From the NCBI GenBank assembly GCA_000771265.1, contig JDUB01000001.1:62001-126000 (forward strand): a DNA stretch of 64,000 bases, read 5' to 3'. Made by a program: the position numbers and the translations under genes. This DNA is from Bifidobacterium thermophilum DSM 20210 (GTDB lineage: Bacteria; Actinomycetota; Actinomycetes; Actinomycetales; Bifidobacteriaceae). This document shows, one piece after another, positions 27,950 through 37,266 of the stretch (positions are counted from its first letter, which is position 1; each line of letters opens with the position of its first letter). The notes below the pieces were generated by a model. The model was not told the DNA's origin, did no database searches, and worked only from the letters and a program-made list of their open reading frames with translations.

Positions 27950-28038
27950 CCCACGCGCCGGAGCATGGTCGCGCAGCGGATGAGGGTAGCCGTGTCCGCA
28001 CTTCGCGCAAGAGGGCCGCATTTGGGAGGCCGGGGCGC

Positions 28039-28044
28039 TAGACT
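28039..28044 (+). promoter_or_regulatory. -10 box of gpmA, leaderless type
   Basis: TAGACT ends six bases before the ATG at 28051; there is no Shine-Dalgarno sequence. Confidence 0.5.
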
Positions 28045-28050
28045 GGGACC

Positions 28051-28788
28051 ATGACTTACAAACTAGTACTGCTCCGACATGGTCAGAGCGCATGGAACAA
28101 GACCAATCAGTTCACCGGCTGGGTGGACGTCCCGCTGACCGAGCAGGGCGTCGAGGAAGCCAAGCGTGGTGGCCAGCTGCTCAAGGAGAAGAACGTCCTG
28201 CCGGACATCGTGTTCACCTCCCTGCTGCGTCGCGCCATCAACACCGCGAATTACGCGCTTGACGAAGCCGATCGCCTGTGGATTCCTGTCCAGCGCAGCT
28301 GGCGCCTGAACGAGCGTCACTACGGTGCGCTGCAAGGCAAGAACAAGAAGGCTATCCGCGAGGAATACGGCGACGAGAAGTTCATGCTGTGGCGTCGCTC
28401 CTATGCCACCCCGCCGCCAGAGATCGATCCGAACGACGAGTACGCGCAGAACCATGATCCGCGCTACACCGGCGATCCGGTTCCGGAAGCCGAGTGCCTG
28501 GCCGATGTTGTCAAGCGCGTCGAGCCGTATTTCAAGTCCGCCATCGAGCCTGAGCTCAAGGCTGGCAAGACGGTTCTGATTGCCGCTCACGGCAACTCCC
28601 TGCGCGCCATCGTCAAGATGCTTGACGGCCTGTCGGAGGAAGAGATCGCCAAGGTCAACATCCCGACCGCCATCCCGCTGCTGTACGAGCTGGACGAGAA
28701 CTTCAAGCCGATTAAGCCGCGTGGCGAGTACCTCGATCCTGAGGCTGCCGCTGCCGGTGCCGCCGCTGTCGCCAACCAGGGCAAGTAA
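28051..28788 (+). CDS. gpmA: 2,3-bisphosphoglycerate-dependent phosphoglycerate mutase
   Basis: Interconverts 3- and 2-phosphoglycerate in glycolysis. 245 residues, the normal size for the dPGM family. [12 protein letters not shown] holds the catalytic His10, RAINTAN and [13 protein letters not shown] form the substrate site, and [11 protein letters not shown] gives the second active-site His. Likely leaderless. Confidence 0.97.
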   Translation: MTYKLVLLRHGQSAWNKTNQFTGWVDVPLTEQGVEEAKRGGQLLKEKNVLPDIVFTSLLRRAINTANYALDEADRLWIPVQRSWRLNERHYGALQGKNKKAIREEYGDEKFMLWRRSYATPPPEIDPNDEYAQNHDPRYTGDPVPEAECLADVVKRVEPYFKSAIEPELKAGKTVLIAAHGNSLRAIVKMLDGLSEEEIAKVNIPTAIPLLYELDENFKPIKPRGEYLDPEAAAAGAAAVANQGK

Positions 28789-28821
28789 GTCCGGTTTGCA
28801 GGCATAGGCCTGAATTCTTTC

Positions 28822-28864
28822 GCAAGTGCCCGCGTCGCCTATATCAGGCGGCGCGGGCTCTTGC
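28822..28864 (+). terminator. Stem-loop after gpmA
   Basis: GCAAG.GCCCGCG.CGCC pairs with GGCG.CGCGGGC.CTTGC around a seven-base loop; T content after it is low. Confidence 0.6.
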
Positions 28865-28950
28865 ATTCCGCGGGGGCGACAGCGGGAGACGGTAGCGGGA
28901 AAAGGTACCAACAAAGCTATACGTGCGTGGCTGTACGTACGCGCAGCCAC

Positions 28951-29002
28951 ACAAAATAACAGGCGGGCCCGCGCCCCCATATGAGACGCAGGCCCGCCTG
29001 TT
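28951..29002 (-). terminator. Intrinsic terminator of phoU
   Basis: Perfect 12-bp stem AACAGGCGGGCC/GGCCCGCCTGTT (28958-29002). On the minus strand it is followed by ATTTTGTGT. Confidence 0.8.
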
Positions 29003-29043
29003 TCAGAATCTGATTGACGGCACCCGCTGTTCAGCGGTTTTGG

Positions 29044-29730
29044 TCACAGGTCAACGACGGGCGTGTCTTCGTCGCGGCCGGGGTCCTTGCTCGGATCGAA
29101 GCCGGACACGATGTACACCACGCGCCGCGCAGCGGACACCGCATGATCGCCGAGCCGTTCGAGGAAGCGGCCGATTAGAATCACATCGATGAGCTGCTGC
29201 TTCGTGCCGTTCCACTGATCAGAGAGCACCAGTTCAAAGGTCTGATGGTGCAGTTGATCAAGCTTGTCGTCATCGAGGATGATGTTCTCCGCAATCTTCG
29301 TATCCCTGTCCGCGAGCATGTCCACAATTCGGTCAGCCGTGTTGCGCAGGAACGCAACCATCTGCGTGAAGATCTCACGGGACTCCTCAGGCAACACATT
29401 CTGCGGATAGGCGCGACGGGCAGCCTCCGCGATATGCCGGGCCAGATCACCCATGCGCTCGAAAGTCGAAGCCAGGCGCAAGGTGGAGACGACGACTCTC
29501 AAATCGGTCGCCACCGGGTTTTGCTTGGCCAGCAACCTCACGCACTGGTCAAGGATGCTGGACTCCAAAGCATCGATTTCGATATCGCCGTCAATAACCG
29601 CCTGAGCCTTGTCGATATCCGCGTTCATCAGCGCATCCCCAGCGCCGTTGATCGCCTTGCGGACGTCTTGCGCCATACGATCGAGATCGTCGGCGACAGC
29701 TTTCATCTCCTCATTGAAAATAACGCGCAT
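29044..29730 (-). CDS. phoU: Phosphate-specific transport system accessory protein PhoU
   Basis: Cytoplasmic regulator that links phosphate transport to the PhoR/SenX3-type sensor kinase. 228 residues in two three-helix PhoU repeats. Metal-binding signatures are FERMGDLARHI and LERLGDHAVSAARR. ATG 29730 (MRVIFNEEM, AAGGCAGAG upstream) fits the family better than the longer reading from 29757. It is divergent from a kinase gene with which it would normally interact. Confidence 0.95.
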   Translation of the reverse strand: MRVIFNEEMKAVADDLDRMAQDVRKAINGAGDALMNADIDKAQAVIDGDIEIDALESSILDQCVRLLAKQNPVATDLRVVVSTLRLASTFERMGDLARHIAEAARRAYPQNVLPEESREIFTQMVAFLRNTADRIVDMLADRDTKIAENIILDDDKLDQLHHQTFELVLSDQWNGTKQQLIDVILIGRFLERLGDHAVSAARRVVYIVSGFDPSKDPGRDEDTPVVDL

Positions 29731-29965
29731 TGCTCTGCCTTTCCGGGATTGTTCCATTCGCTGCGTGAGCGGTCGCGCATGCTTCCTTATTGCTCATCGG
29801 ATGCTGTTGCCGCAGTCGCCACTCCTCCCAGTCTATTCGCAACACGCGCGGAATGCCACATCAGCTGGACGTAGTTGACGATGGTTCGTGCAGAATTCAT
29901 GTAACCGTTCATCTGCGGTTCATCTTGGTGCCGTCTCGGTGTGGCATCACCACAGCAAGCTGTGC

Positions 29966-29971
29966 GACAAT
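29966..29971 (+). promoter_or_regulatory. Possible -10 box, leaderless type, for the sensor kinase
   Basis: GACAAT ends six bases before ATG 29978. The hexamer is non-canonical at position 1. Confidence 0.35.
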
Positions 29972-29977
29972 GGCCGT

Positions 29978-31264
29978 ATGGGTTCATGTTGGACTGTATG
30001 GTATTGCGTGGTCGTGGTGACGATCGCCGCCTGTGTGGCTGCCGTTATCGCCGTGACGTTGAACGATATTCATCATGGGGTCAATCCGTTGCGGCGGCTT
30101 ACCTCTCACCCACAAGGCGGTTTTCTGGGGCTGGGGCATCGCACGGACCAGCGGCAGGGGCGGCAAAACGTGGAAGACCTTGAGGATTCCACGCAAGCGC
30201 TTTTGGCAATGATTCCGGTTGCATCTGCCGTGGTGGATGACCACGATGACGTCATTAGGGCGAGCTCCGCCGCGTATACGCTCGGTGTGGTACGGGACGA
30301 GTCGTTGTGCAACGAAGATATCCTCGCGGCAGTCCATGAAGTGCGCAGCACCGGCGGGCGCAAACAGCTGGATATCACCACACAGACCGTCCCACAGCGT
30401 ATCGTCGGGCCGAAAGGGGAGTCGGTACAGGATGCGGGATTGCAGCAGGTTCGGGTCATCAACGGCGTATCGCGTCCGAATTGGCTGAAAGTCACCGTCG
30501 GCAGAATCAACTCGCGTTTCGTCGTCGTGCTGCTGGATGACGTCAGCGAATCAATCCGGTTCAGCCAAGTCCGCGAATCCTTCATCCAGAACGTTTCTGA
30601 ACAGCTGATCGAGCCTTCGCAAGCGTTGGAGCGTCTTGCGGATTCGCTGGAACATGATGATCTTGACCGTGAGTCGGTCAAGCGGCAGGCCGTCGAAGTC
30701 AGACGCGCGTGCAAACACATGGAGCATATGGTTTCCGATTTGCTGCTGCTCATCCGCTCGCAGGAACCCGTCACCCCTTCGAGTCATAACCGGATCAATG
30801 TCATGGACCAGCTGCGCGATGTCGTGCAATCCCATCTCGGGCGGGCGCAGCAAGCCGGAGTGCAACTCGAGCTGTCCGGAGACGACAGTCTTGATATCAA
30901 CGGCGAATCTGATCAAATCAAGGCCGCGGTAGGCAAACTCATCGAAAACGCTATCGGGTATTCCCCTCAAGGCTCGACGGTCGCGGTCTCGGTCAAGCGC
31001 TCGCAGGAGGGCGGGCACGCGTCTGTCAGCGTCATCGACCGGGGGTGTGGTATACCGAAGGCCGAACAAGAGCGCGTGTTCGAGCGTTTCTATCGTGGCA
31101 GCGAGCAGAACGAGCGGACCGAGCATGGCATTGGTCTGGGGCTTGCGATTGTCAAACATGTGGCGCTGACCCATCACGGCAATGTGACGGTATGGAGCGT
31201 TCCCGGGCAGGGGAGCACGTTTACGATGTCGCTGCCGCTTGCGCAGGACATAGTGACAGCCTGA
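29978..31264 (+). CDS. SenX3/PhoR-like sensor kinase lacking the phosphoacceptor histidine
   Basis: 428 residues. One N-terminal transmembrane helix (about 5-28), a PAS-like sensing region (about 60-190), a dimerisation helix region, then an HATPase domain with KLIENAIGYSP, DRGCGIP, FERFYRG and GIGLGLAIVKH, all intact. The H box, normally NVSHELKTP, reads NVSEQLIEP: Glu208 stands where the phosphorylated His should be. The protein may bind ATP but should not autophosphorylate at the usual site. No response regulator is adjacent. Its place beside phoU points to phosphate sensing. Confidence 0.85.
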   Translation: MGSCWTVWYCVVVVTIAACVAAVIAVTLNDIHHGVNPLRRLTSHPQGGFLGLGHRTDQRQGRQNVEDLEDSTQALLAMIPVASAVVDDHDDVIRASSAAYTLGVVRDESLCNEDILAAVHEVRSTGGRKQLDITTQTVPQRIVGPKGESVQDAGLQQVRVINGVSRPNWLKVTVGRINSRFVVVLLDDVSESIRFSQVRESFIQNVSEQLIEPSQALERLADSLEHDDLDRESVKRQAVEVRRACKHMEHMVSDLLLLIRSQEPVTPSSHNRINVMDQLRDVVQSHLGRAQQAGVQLELSGDDSLDINGESDQIKAAVGKLIENAIGYSPQGSTVAVSVKRSQEGGHASVSVIDRGCGIPKAEQERVFERFYRGSEQNERTEHGIGLGLAIVKHVALTHHGNVTVWSVPGQGSTFTMSLPLAQDIVTA

Positions 31265-31431
31265 ATTTGCGAACCTGATTCAAGCGGGCAGACCGGGCAC
31301 CGTAATCTGTGGATGCTCAAGGCACCCGGGGCGCACGGGTACTAGTGATGTTCGTGATATGTGGGTTTTCTGCGCCGTTGGTTACCGATTCGAGTCAGCG
31401 CCGCTGCAACAGCGGGAAGGTGGCGCAGCAG

Positions 31432-31686
31432 CTATTTTCCGAGCCTGCGATAATCCCAACGGTCGAAATGCTCCCAGACAAGCAGGATGATTCCGACGAG
31501 CACGCCGGCGACGCATACGACAAGCTCCTTGAGTGCGGGCACATGCAAGGCGAGGAGCATAGCGCACACAATCAATGCCGCCATCCACACCGCCGTACCA
31601 ATGAGGAACACTTTTCTCAGGTCGACACGCACGGGCTTTGGCGACGGCCTGCGGGCCGCAGGATCGAAAATCGGAGCCAACTTCAT
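31432..31686 (-). CDS. DUF2530 family small membrane protein
   Basis: 84 residues with two transmembrane helices (about 28-48 and 52-70) and a short C-terminal HFDRWDYRRLGK. It matches the size and layout of actinobacterial DUF2530. The function is unknown. Minus-strand TATGGT (31693-31698) ends six bases upstream of the ATG, so it is probably leaderless. Divergent from manA. Confidence 0.8.
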   Translation of the reverse strand: MKLAPIFDPAARRPSPKPVRVDLRKVFLIGTAVWMAALIVCAMLLALHVPALKELVVCVAGVLVGIILLVWEHFDRWDYRRLGK

Positions 31687-31692
31687 ACCATT

Positions 31693-31698
31693 ACCATA
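31693..31698 (-). promoter_or_regulatory. -10 box of the DUF2530 gene, leaderless type
   Basis: Minus-strand TATGGT, six bases, then ATG 31686. Confidence 0.45.
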
Positions 31699-31754
31699 AC
31701 GTGCGGGGTAACCTTATAAGATGTTGTTCGCCGGAAGAAAGGATTGCCACAGCC

Positions 31755-33188
31755 GTGTATGTGATACGTCCAGTCCCAAAGCGCTATGCGTGGGGATCCT
31801 ACAGCCGTCTGCAAACCCTGTTCGCCGACGAGCTTCCTGCGCAGATGCTGGACGACGGCCAGCCTCTCGCCGAAATGTGGTTCAGCGGGCACCCGCAGTC
31901 GCCCTCGCGGCTTGAAGCCCCGGACGGTTCGTTCACCACGGTGCCGCAGGCGATTCGAGACCATCCTGAAGCAATGGTCGGGCGGCGCGTATCCGAGCAG
32001 TTCGGCCCGGAACTGCCCTTCCTGTTCAAAATCATCGCCGCGCGCATCCCCCTGTCGTTGCAGGTGCATCCCGTGGATTTTGAAGCGCGCGCAGGGTTCA
32101 ACGCTCAAAACGCGCAGGGTATAGCGATGGACGCCCCGGAACGCTCGTTCCATGACGCCGAAGCGAAAAGCGAGATGGTCGTCGCCCTAGAGCCGTTCCA
32201 CGCTTCCGTCGGCTTTGGCACCATCCGCTTCATGTTGCGTAATCTCAGCATGGTCGGCCATCCGCTCGCATCGCGCATGGTCGAAGCGTTGACCGAACGG
32301 ACCATGCGTATCGGACAGACGCCGGAGGGATTCGAGCAGGCCGATGCGATGATGCCGGTGTCCTCGATGGTCTGGCCTGATTCACGTCGACGCATTTTCC
32401 GTGCCTTCTATACAGCGATTACCGCTCCGCCGACGGACGACCTGCAAGCGCAGTTGCGATATGCCTCGCTGCGTGTCAGCGATCCTACCTCCCGGCTCGC
32501 GTTCCGGCATGCGCTCGCCGCCGCCGAGGCGTTTCCCGCAGATCCCAGCGTACTCACATTGCTGATGCTCAATCCGGTCTCGCTTCAGGAGGGTGAATCC
32601 GTGTTCATCCCTGCTGGGACCCCGCACGCGTACATCCATGGCACGGCCGCTGAAATCATGAACAATTCAGACAATGTGCTCAGAGCGGGAATGACCGTGA
32701 AACATAAGGACATTCCACGGTTGCTGCATACGCTCAACTGTCAGCCCGGAGCCCCGGTGGATCCTGCCGATTCGCAGTTCGGGGACATGGCGACGCGTGA
32801 TGGCAACCTCATTGTGTACCGGCCGCATATCGATCAGTTCATGCTGGCGTACGGCACCACCGGTCCGCACGCCCAGGCGTGGCCGGTGATGGACAGGGTT
32901 CATCGGCGCTATGGTGCGTTGTTGCGGCAGCTGACCTTGGGACGTGTGAACCAGGGGCGCAACAAACCGCGTATCGTGTTGTGTACCCATGGGATGGTGC
33001 GATGCTCCAGCGAACAGGAATCCCGCGTGCTTTCCGTCGGGCAGGCGGTGTTCGTGCCCGCCTGCGAAGGGTGGGTCACTGTGGAATCCGCCGGAGATGA
33101 AAGCGAAGGCGTGGCTGGTCGAGATGGCCAAGCCGGTCGGGATGGCCTGGTCGGCGGTTCCTTCCTCATGGCGACGACGCAGGTGTGA
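31755..33188 (+). CDS. manA: Mannose-6-phosphate isomerase, class I
   Basis: Interconverts mannose-6-phosphate and fructose-6-phosphate; a zinc cupin enzyme. About 477 residues from GTG 31755, chosen because the family begins right there (YVIRPVPKRYAWGSY) and TATAAG (31715-31720) is a promoter -10 that rules out longer starts. Zinc and active-site motifs: SLQVHPVDFEA, DAEAKSEMV and FIPAGTPHAYIHG. The C-terminal cupin carries a Gly/Asp-rich insert (DESEGVAGRDGQAGRDG). The enzyme links the sugar-uptake genes of this window to glycolysis. Confidence 0.93.
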   Translation: MYVIRPVPKRYAWGSYSRLQTLFADELPAQMLDDGQPLAEMWFSGHPQSPSRLEAPDGSFTTVPQAIRDHPEAMVGRRVSEQFGPELPFLFKIIAARIPLSLQVHPVDFEARAGFNAQNAQGIAMDAPERSFHDAEAKSEMVVALEPFHASVGFGTIRFMLRNLSMVGHPLASRMVEALTERTMRIGQTPEGFEQADAMMPVSSMVWPDSRRRIFRAFYTAITAPPTDDLQAQLRYASLRVSDPTSRLAFRHALAAAEAFPADPSVLTLLMLNPVSLQEGESVFIPAGTPHAYIHGTAAEIMNNSDNVLRAGMTVKHKDIPRLLHTLNCQPGAPVDPADSQFGDMATRDGNLIVYRPHIDQFMLAYGTTGPHAQAWPVMDRVHRRYGALLRQLTLGRVNQGRNKPRIVLCTHGMVRCSSEQESRVLSVGQAVFVPACEGWVTVESAGDESEGVAGRDGQAGRDGLVGGSFLMATTQV

Positions 33189-33600
33189 CGCATCTTATGG
33201 TGCTGTCGTCGGTTGCCAGACAGAGAAAAGTCTCATAATCTCTGTTAACGCCGCGATATCGAGATTTTTTCAGATTTCGTATGTGCCGTTCCGTTGGGCA
33301 GCTACCGTAAAACGTTGAAATTCCAGGCCTTGAAAGCGCTGCGGCATGTGCGGGGCGCGTTGTGAAATCTCAATATCTCTCGATATTCGCGAAACCGCCG
33401 AGTTTTTCAGATGTTTTTCTCAATATCTCGCCGCATCGGCGCATTTTGCGAGATATTGAGATTCCGGTACGACGTTCCGGTTTCGTTTTCTGGTTTCGTG
33501 TTTCGGTTTCGCCTATATCCCGATCCCACGAGAAAAACAAAACTGCCTACGCCCGCACCACGGCAGACGTAGGCAGTTGAAATATTGGATGAATCGCCGA
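33189..33600. other. Gene-free stretch with AT-rich TCTCAATATCTC elements and hairpin
   Basis: Between the converging manA and serC. It holds AGAGAAAAGTCTCA (33222-33235, identical to 20951-20964), TCTCAATATCTCTC near 33368, and a perfect 14-bp inverted repeat TCTCAATATCTCGC (33418-33431)/GCGAGATATTGAGA (33448-33461). GAGTTTTTCA follows the elements in both regions. No gene is seen. Confidence 0.65.
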
Positions 33601-34743
33601 TTACAGGTGCTCGACGATGTAGTCGACGCACTTGGTGAGCGCCACAATATCGGACGGTTCGACCGACGGGAAGACGCCGATGCGCAGCTGGTTGCGTCCG
33701 AGCTTTCGGTATCCGCCGGTATCGACGATTCCGTTGTCGCGAAGCGCTTGGATGACCTGCTTGGCGCTGATTGCGTCATCCAGATCGATGGTCACGGTCG
33801 CGGTGGACCGGGCGGATTCGTCCTTGACGAAGGGGCGTGCATATTCGCTGCGTTCCGCCCACTGGTACAGCAGCGACGCGGATTTCGCGCACCGGGCGTG
33901 GGCCCATGCCAGCCCGCCGTTGTCGTTGAGCCAACGAATCTGGTTTTCCAGCATGATCAGGTTGGCCACGGACGGCGTGTTGAGCGTCTGATCCTTGCGG
34001 GAGTTGTCGATTGCGGATTTCAGGGACAGGAAGGCGGGAACCCAGCGCCGCGCGCCCTCGAGCTTCGTGCTTTCCTCCAACGCATACGCGCGTTCGATGG
34101 CAGCGGGGGAGAGGATGGCGATCCACAGGCCGCCGTCGGAGCCGAACGCCTTCTGCGGGGAGAAGTAATAGGCATCGGTCTGGGAGATGTCGACCGGCAG
34201 GACGCCGGCACCGCTGGTTGCGTCCACCAAGGTGATGGCGCCCTGTTCAACGCTGCCGGGGATCCGCTTGACCGGTGTGGCCACGCCCGTTGAGGTTTCG
34301 TTATGAGCCCAGCAGTAGGTGTCCACGTACTCGGTGAGCTCGGGGAGTCGATAGGTTCCCGGTTCCGAGCGGAAAATCTCCGGCTTCTCAAGGAACGGGG
34401 TCTTGTCGGCCTCGATGGCGAACTTCTCGCTGAACGAGCCGTATACGCCGAAGGCCGCCTTGCGGGTGATGAGCGAAGCACACGCCATATCCCAGAATGC
34501 GGTCGCGCCGCCGTTGCCGAGAACGACTTCATACCCGTCGGGGACGGTGAAGAACTGAGCAAGACCCTCGCGAATGGACCCGACGAGCTGCTTGACCGGC
34601 GCCTGGCGGTGGGAGGTGCCGAGCAGCTTGGTGGCGCCGGCGTCGAGAGCCTGCACCTGCTCAGGGCGGATTTTGCTCGGACCGGAGCCGAACCGACCGT
34701 CCCGTGGAAGCATGGATTCGGGAATTGTTACTGTATTGCTCAT
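33601..34743 (-). CDS. serC: Phosphoserine aminotransferase
   Basis: PLP enzyme of serine synthesis that makes phosphoserine from 3-phosphohydroxypyruvate and glutamate. 380 residues, actinobacterial type. VVLGNGGATAFWD binds the cofactor phosphate, VDATSGAGVLPVD gives the PLP-ring Asp, and YYFSPQKAFGSDGG holds the Schiff-base Lys. ATG 34743 is preferred over the in-frame start at 34791; minus-strand TACCCT (34751-34756) ends seven bases upstream, so the mRNA is probably leaderless. Confidence 0.96.
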   Translation of the reverse strand: MSNTVTIPESMLPRDGRFGSGPSKIRPEQVQALDAGATKLLGTSHRQAPVKQLVGSIREGLAQFFTVPDGYEVVLGNGGATAFWDMACASLITRKAAFGVYGSFSEKFAIEADKTPFLEKPEIFRSEPGTYRLPELTEYVDTYCWAHNETSTGVATPVKRIPGSVEQGAITLVDATSGAGVLPVDISQTDAYYFSPQKAFGSDGGLWIAILSPAAIERAYALEESTKLEGARRWVPAFLSLKSAIDNSRKDQTLNTPSVANLIMLENQIRWLNDNGGLAWAHARCAKSASLLYQWAERSEYARPFVKDESARSTATVTIDLDDAISAKQVIQALRDNGIVDTGGYRKLGRNQLRIGVFPSVEPSDIVALTKCVDYIVEHL

Positions 34744-34750
34744 GCTTGCT

Positions 34751-34756
34751 AGGGTA
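34751..34756 (-). promoter_or_regulatory. -10 box of serC, leaderless type
   Basis: Minus-strand TACCCT, seven bases, then ATG 34743. Confidence 0.45.
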
Positions 34757-35118
34757 GCCAATCGGGTGGATTGCCGACATCCCCCGTACATATCGTGGTC
34801 ATTGCCATGGATGCCCCCGATGGTTGCCGGCTACTGCTTGCCAGTCGGGGCGAGCAACGGGATTCGTGATTGTGGGACACGCCGATGCGGTCGTGCTTGC
34901 CGCCTGAAATCCGTTGAGCCTCGGTGGTTGTCGCGGTGTGGATGACTTGAGTGCAACGTTTGACGTGTTGCCATGTGGGCAGGAGGGGTTGTAAGGTGGG
35001 ACGGTAATTGATCACACCAGTCGTCTCCCGCCGTATGTGCGGTGCAGGTAGCGGCGGGTTGGTTCCGGCCTGTGGCTCCCGCGGGCTTTCAGGATGACGA
35101 CGCAAGGAGTACTCGAGT
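34757..35118 (+). other. Upstream region of the CHAP hydrolase gene
   Basis: About 360 bases without a gene. TTGCCA at 34970-34975 with TGTAAG about 16 bases further on may be a promoter, which would leave a leader of over 100 bases. I looked for the c-di-AMP (ydaO) riboswitch common before wall-hydrolase genes in actinobacteria and did not find its conserved core. Confidence 0.3.
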
Positions 35119-36075
35119 ATGAAGCATGCGGCACGAAAGACGACGCGAACGAGTCGTCATTTCCGCGTAGCCGATGTACTTGCGCCATCCCCCCGTGGTT
35201 CCCATGCGGCGCATGCCGTGCGTGGTGCGCGTGCCATGCGCGCCGATGGTTCCGAACAAACGCTGGGTCTTGATCCGGCGCTCGCGGCGAAACTCGAGGA
35301 AGTGGCGCCGCTGACCAGACGTGCCATTCGTGAATCGGCCCGTGCGGCCCGCCGCAAGTCCCGGTTCATGGCTTCAGGCTCCATGGTCGCGTTGGCCGGT
35401 GCGGCTGCGGCGGCCTTGAGCTTGAGCAATATGAACGCCACGACGTCGCTGGCTTCATCCGAAACGGGTATCACCACTGTCCAGACCACCAAGTCGGCGA
35501 CGGGCAGTTCGGTGTCCCGTTCGCAAGAGCGTACGTCTCTTGGTTCTTCGGCCTCAGACAGCACGACGAGTTCAGGCAACTGGTCCTTGGGCGCTTCGAA
35601 CTCCGAGCTTGACGTCGCGCAGATGTCGCAGACGACTGTGTCGAATCCTGCGGTCGCGGTGCTGTATGAGGCCGATAAGAGCATTCTTCCCTCCGGTTTC
35701 GATCCCAATCACGATTCGGGTGATTCCGGTAACCAGTATTCGTTTAGCCAGTGCACATGGTGGGCGTATGTTCGCCGACACCAGCTTGGGCTGCCGGTCG
35801 GTTCCCATCTCGGCGATGGAGCCCAGTGGGCAGCATCCGCGAAGAAGCTGGGCTATTGGGTGGATTCCACTCCGCGCCATGTCGGCGATGTCATCGTGTT
35901 CCAGCGTGGGCAGTTCGGCTCGAGCGCGGTGTACGGCCATGTCGCCATCGTCGAGCAGATCAACGCCGACGGTTCGATTGTGACCTCGGAATGCGGCGCG
36001 TCGCTCAACGGCAAAACGGTTTCCCGTACTTTCAGCGCGGACCAGGCTTCGCAATTGCAGTTCATCCATTACTGA
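35119..36075 (+). CDS. Secreted CHAP-domain peptidoglycan hydrolase
   Basis: 318 residues. A long basic N terminus leads to a hydrophobic helix (about 90-108; MVALAGAAAAALSLS), acting as signal or anchor. A Ser/Thr-rich linker (about 115-180) and a C-terminal CHAP domain (about 205-318) follow, with FSQCTWWAYVRR (nucleophile Cys) and GHVAIVEQI (His). CHAP enzymes cut peptide or amide bonds in peptidoglycan. ATG 35119 has AAGGAG upstream. It is next to an NlpC/P60 gene with the same export style. Confidence 0.9.
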   Translation: MKHAARKTTRTSRHFRVADVLAPSPRGSHAAHAVRGARAMRADGSEQTLGLDPALAAKLEEVAPLTRRAIRESARAARRKSRFMASGSMVALAGAAAAALSLSNMNATTSLASSETGITTVQTTKSATGSSVSRSQERTSLGSSASDSTTSSGNWSLGASNSELDVAQMSQTTVSNPAVAVLYEADKSILPSGFDPNHDSGDSGNQYSFSQCTWWAYVRRHQLGLPVGSHLGDGAQWAASAKKLGYWVDSTPRHVGDVIVFQRGQFGSSAVYGHVAIVEQINADGSIVTSECGASLNGKTVSRTFSADQASQLQFIHY

Positions 36076-36268
36076 TTTTCCCTTGTCGCTGATTGCAGCT
36101 GATTGCTGGCGGGGATGCCCGAGCGGATTTCAGTCGTGTCGTCGTGCCTGATGATTGCGTTATCAGCGTTGCGATTGACGGCTTTTTCGGCGTGTCCTGC
36201 GGTATTGCGCGGGTGCGGCGCATAGGTCTCAGATTTATGTAAGTTTGGCATGCTATTGTGCTGTATTG

Positions 36269-37057
36269 ATGATGAAACTAGGTAGATCTCTTACAGCGAT
36301 GGTCGCAGTTGCAGCCGCGTGTATATCGTTGGCGGCGATTGCCCCTTCAGCGTCCGCACAGTCCACGACGACCGACGAAGCGGTTACGTCGTCGCGTTCG
36401 TTCCCCAAGACCACAACCGTCAAGAAGAATCTGCTCGCCGAATCGACGTCGACCAGCGTGGATTCCTCCTCGAACTGGGGTGGCATTGAATCGTTGAATC
36501 CGCCGCAGACCAAGTCCACGGCAGAAAAGGAAGCTGAGGCCAAGGCCGCAGCGGAACAGGCTGCAGCACAGGCTGCGGCGCAGGCGGCCGCCCAGGCTGC
36601 GGCCCAGGCCCAGCAGCAGGCGGCGAGCCGTTCGCAAAGCCGCAGCAGCTTAAGTGCTTCTACATCAAGCCCGAGCAGCACTGCGACGGTCAACCCGCCT
36701 GACAGTGCATCGGCCAGCGCTCTGGTCGCCTACGCTGCGCAGTTTGTGGGTGTGGTTCCGTATGTCTCAGGCGGCAATACTCCTGCCGGCTGGGATTGCT
36801 CCGGCTTCGTGCAGTATGTGTTCGCGCAGATGGGCATCAGCCTGCCCCATTATTCCGGTGCTCAGGCCGCGCTCGGTACGGCGGTGCCTTCTTTGGCCGA
36901 GGCACAGCCCGGCGATATCATCGCCAATGGTGCGCATTCGGGCATCTACGTCGGCAACGGCATGGTGGTCAACGCATTGAACCCGAAGGCTGGAACCGTG
37001 TACACACCGGTCGCGTACGCGTACAGCGGGCCCTACTCCATCCGTCGGCTGCTCTAG
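36269..37057 (+). CDS. Secreted NlpC/P60 cell-wall hydrolase
   Basis: About 262 residues. Signal peptide 1-31 ending SASAQ. An Ala/Gln/Glu-rich helix of about 35 residues (AEQAAAQAAAQAA pattern) is probably a coiled coil. The C-terminal NlpC/P60 domain (about 150-262) has AGWDCSGFVQYVF (Cys), ANGAHSGIYVG (His) and a downstream polar residue. It cleaves the stem peptide of peptidoglycan. ATG 36269 is one of two adjacent ATGs; no ribosome site is obvious. Confidence 0.9.
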   Translation: MMKLGRSLTAMVAVAAACISLAAIAPSASAQSTTTDEAVTSSRSFPKTTTVKKNLLAESTSTSVDSSSNWGGIESLNPPQTKSTAEKEAEAKAAAEQAAAQAAAQAAAQAAAQAQQQAASRSQSRSSLSASTSSPSSTATVNPPDSASASALVAYAAQFVGVVPYVSGGNTPAGWDCSGFVQYVFAQMGISLPHYSGAQAALGTAVPSLAEAQPGDIIANGAHSGIYVGNGMVVNALNPKAGTVYTPVAYAYSGPYSIRRLL

Positions 37058-37097
37058 CGGCGGTTCTGACTCGCTGCCAGTGGCAGTATTCGCTGGT

Positions 37098-37130
37098 AAG
37101 GCGCCCCAGTCGGGCGCCTTATCTGTTTTC
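37098..37130 (+). terminator. Intrinsic terminator of the NlpC/P60 gene
   Basis: Perfect 9-bp stem AAGGCGCCC/GGGCGCCTT with loop CAGTC, then ATCTGTTTT. Confidence 0.9.
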
Positions 37131-37266
37131 CGGGGTCTCAATCGCAGCTGTACCAGATTTCCGGGATTTTTTCTTGCGACACTTTCCCGGAAGACCCACA
37201 ATGATGGAGTAAGGTGAAAGTAGTGGTGGCGTACCGCTGCGCCGCCAATGAATGAAGGAGGTCGTC

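Noticed and set aside
34880..35118. c-di-AMP (ydaO) riboswitch before the CHAP hydrolase gene
   Set aside because: The context suits it, but I could not find the conserved core of that class in the leader.
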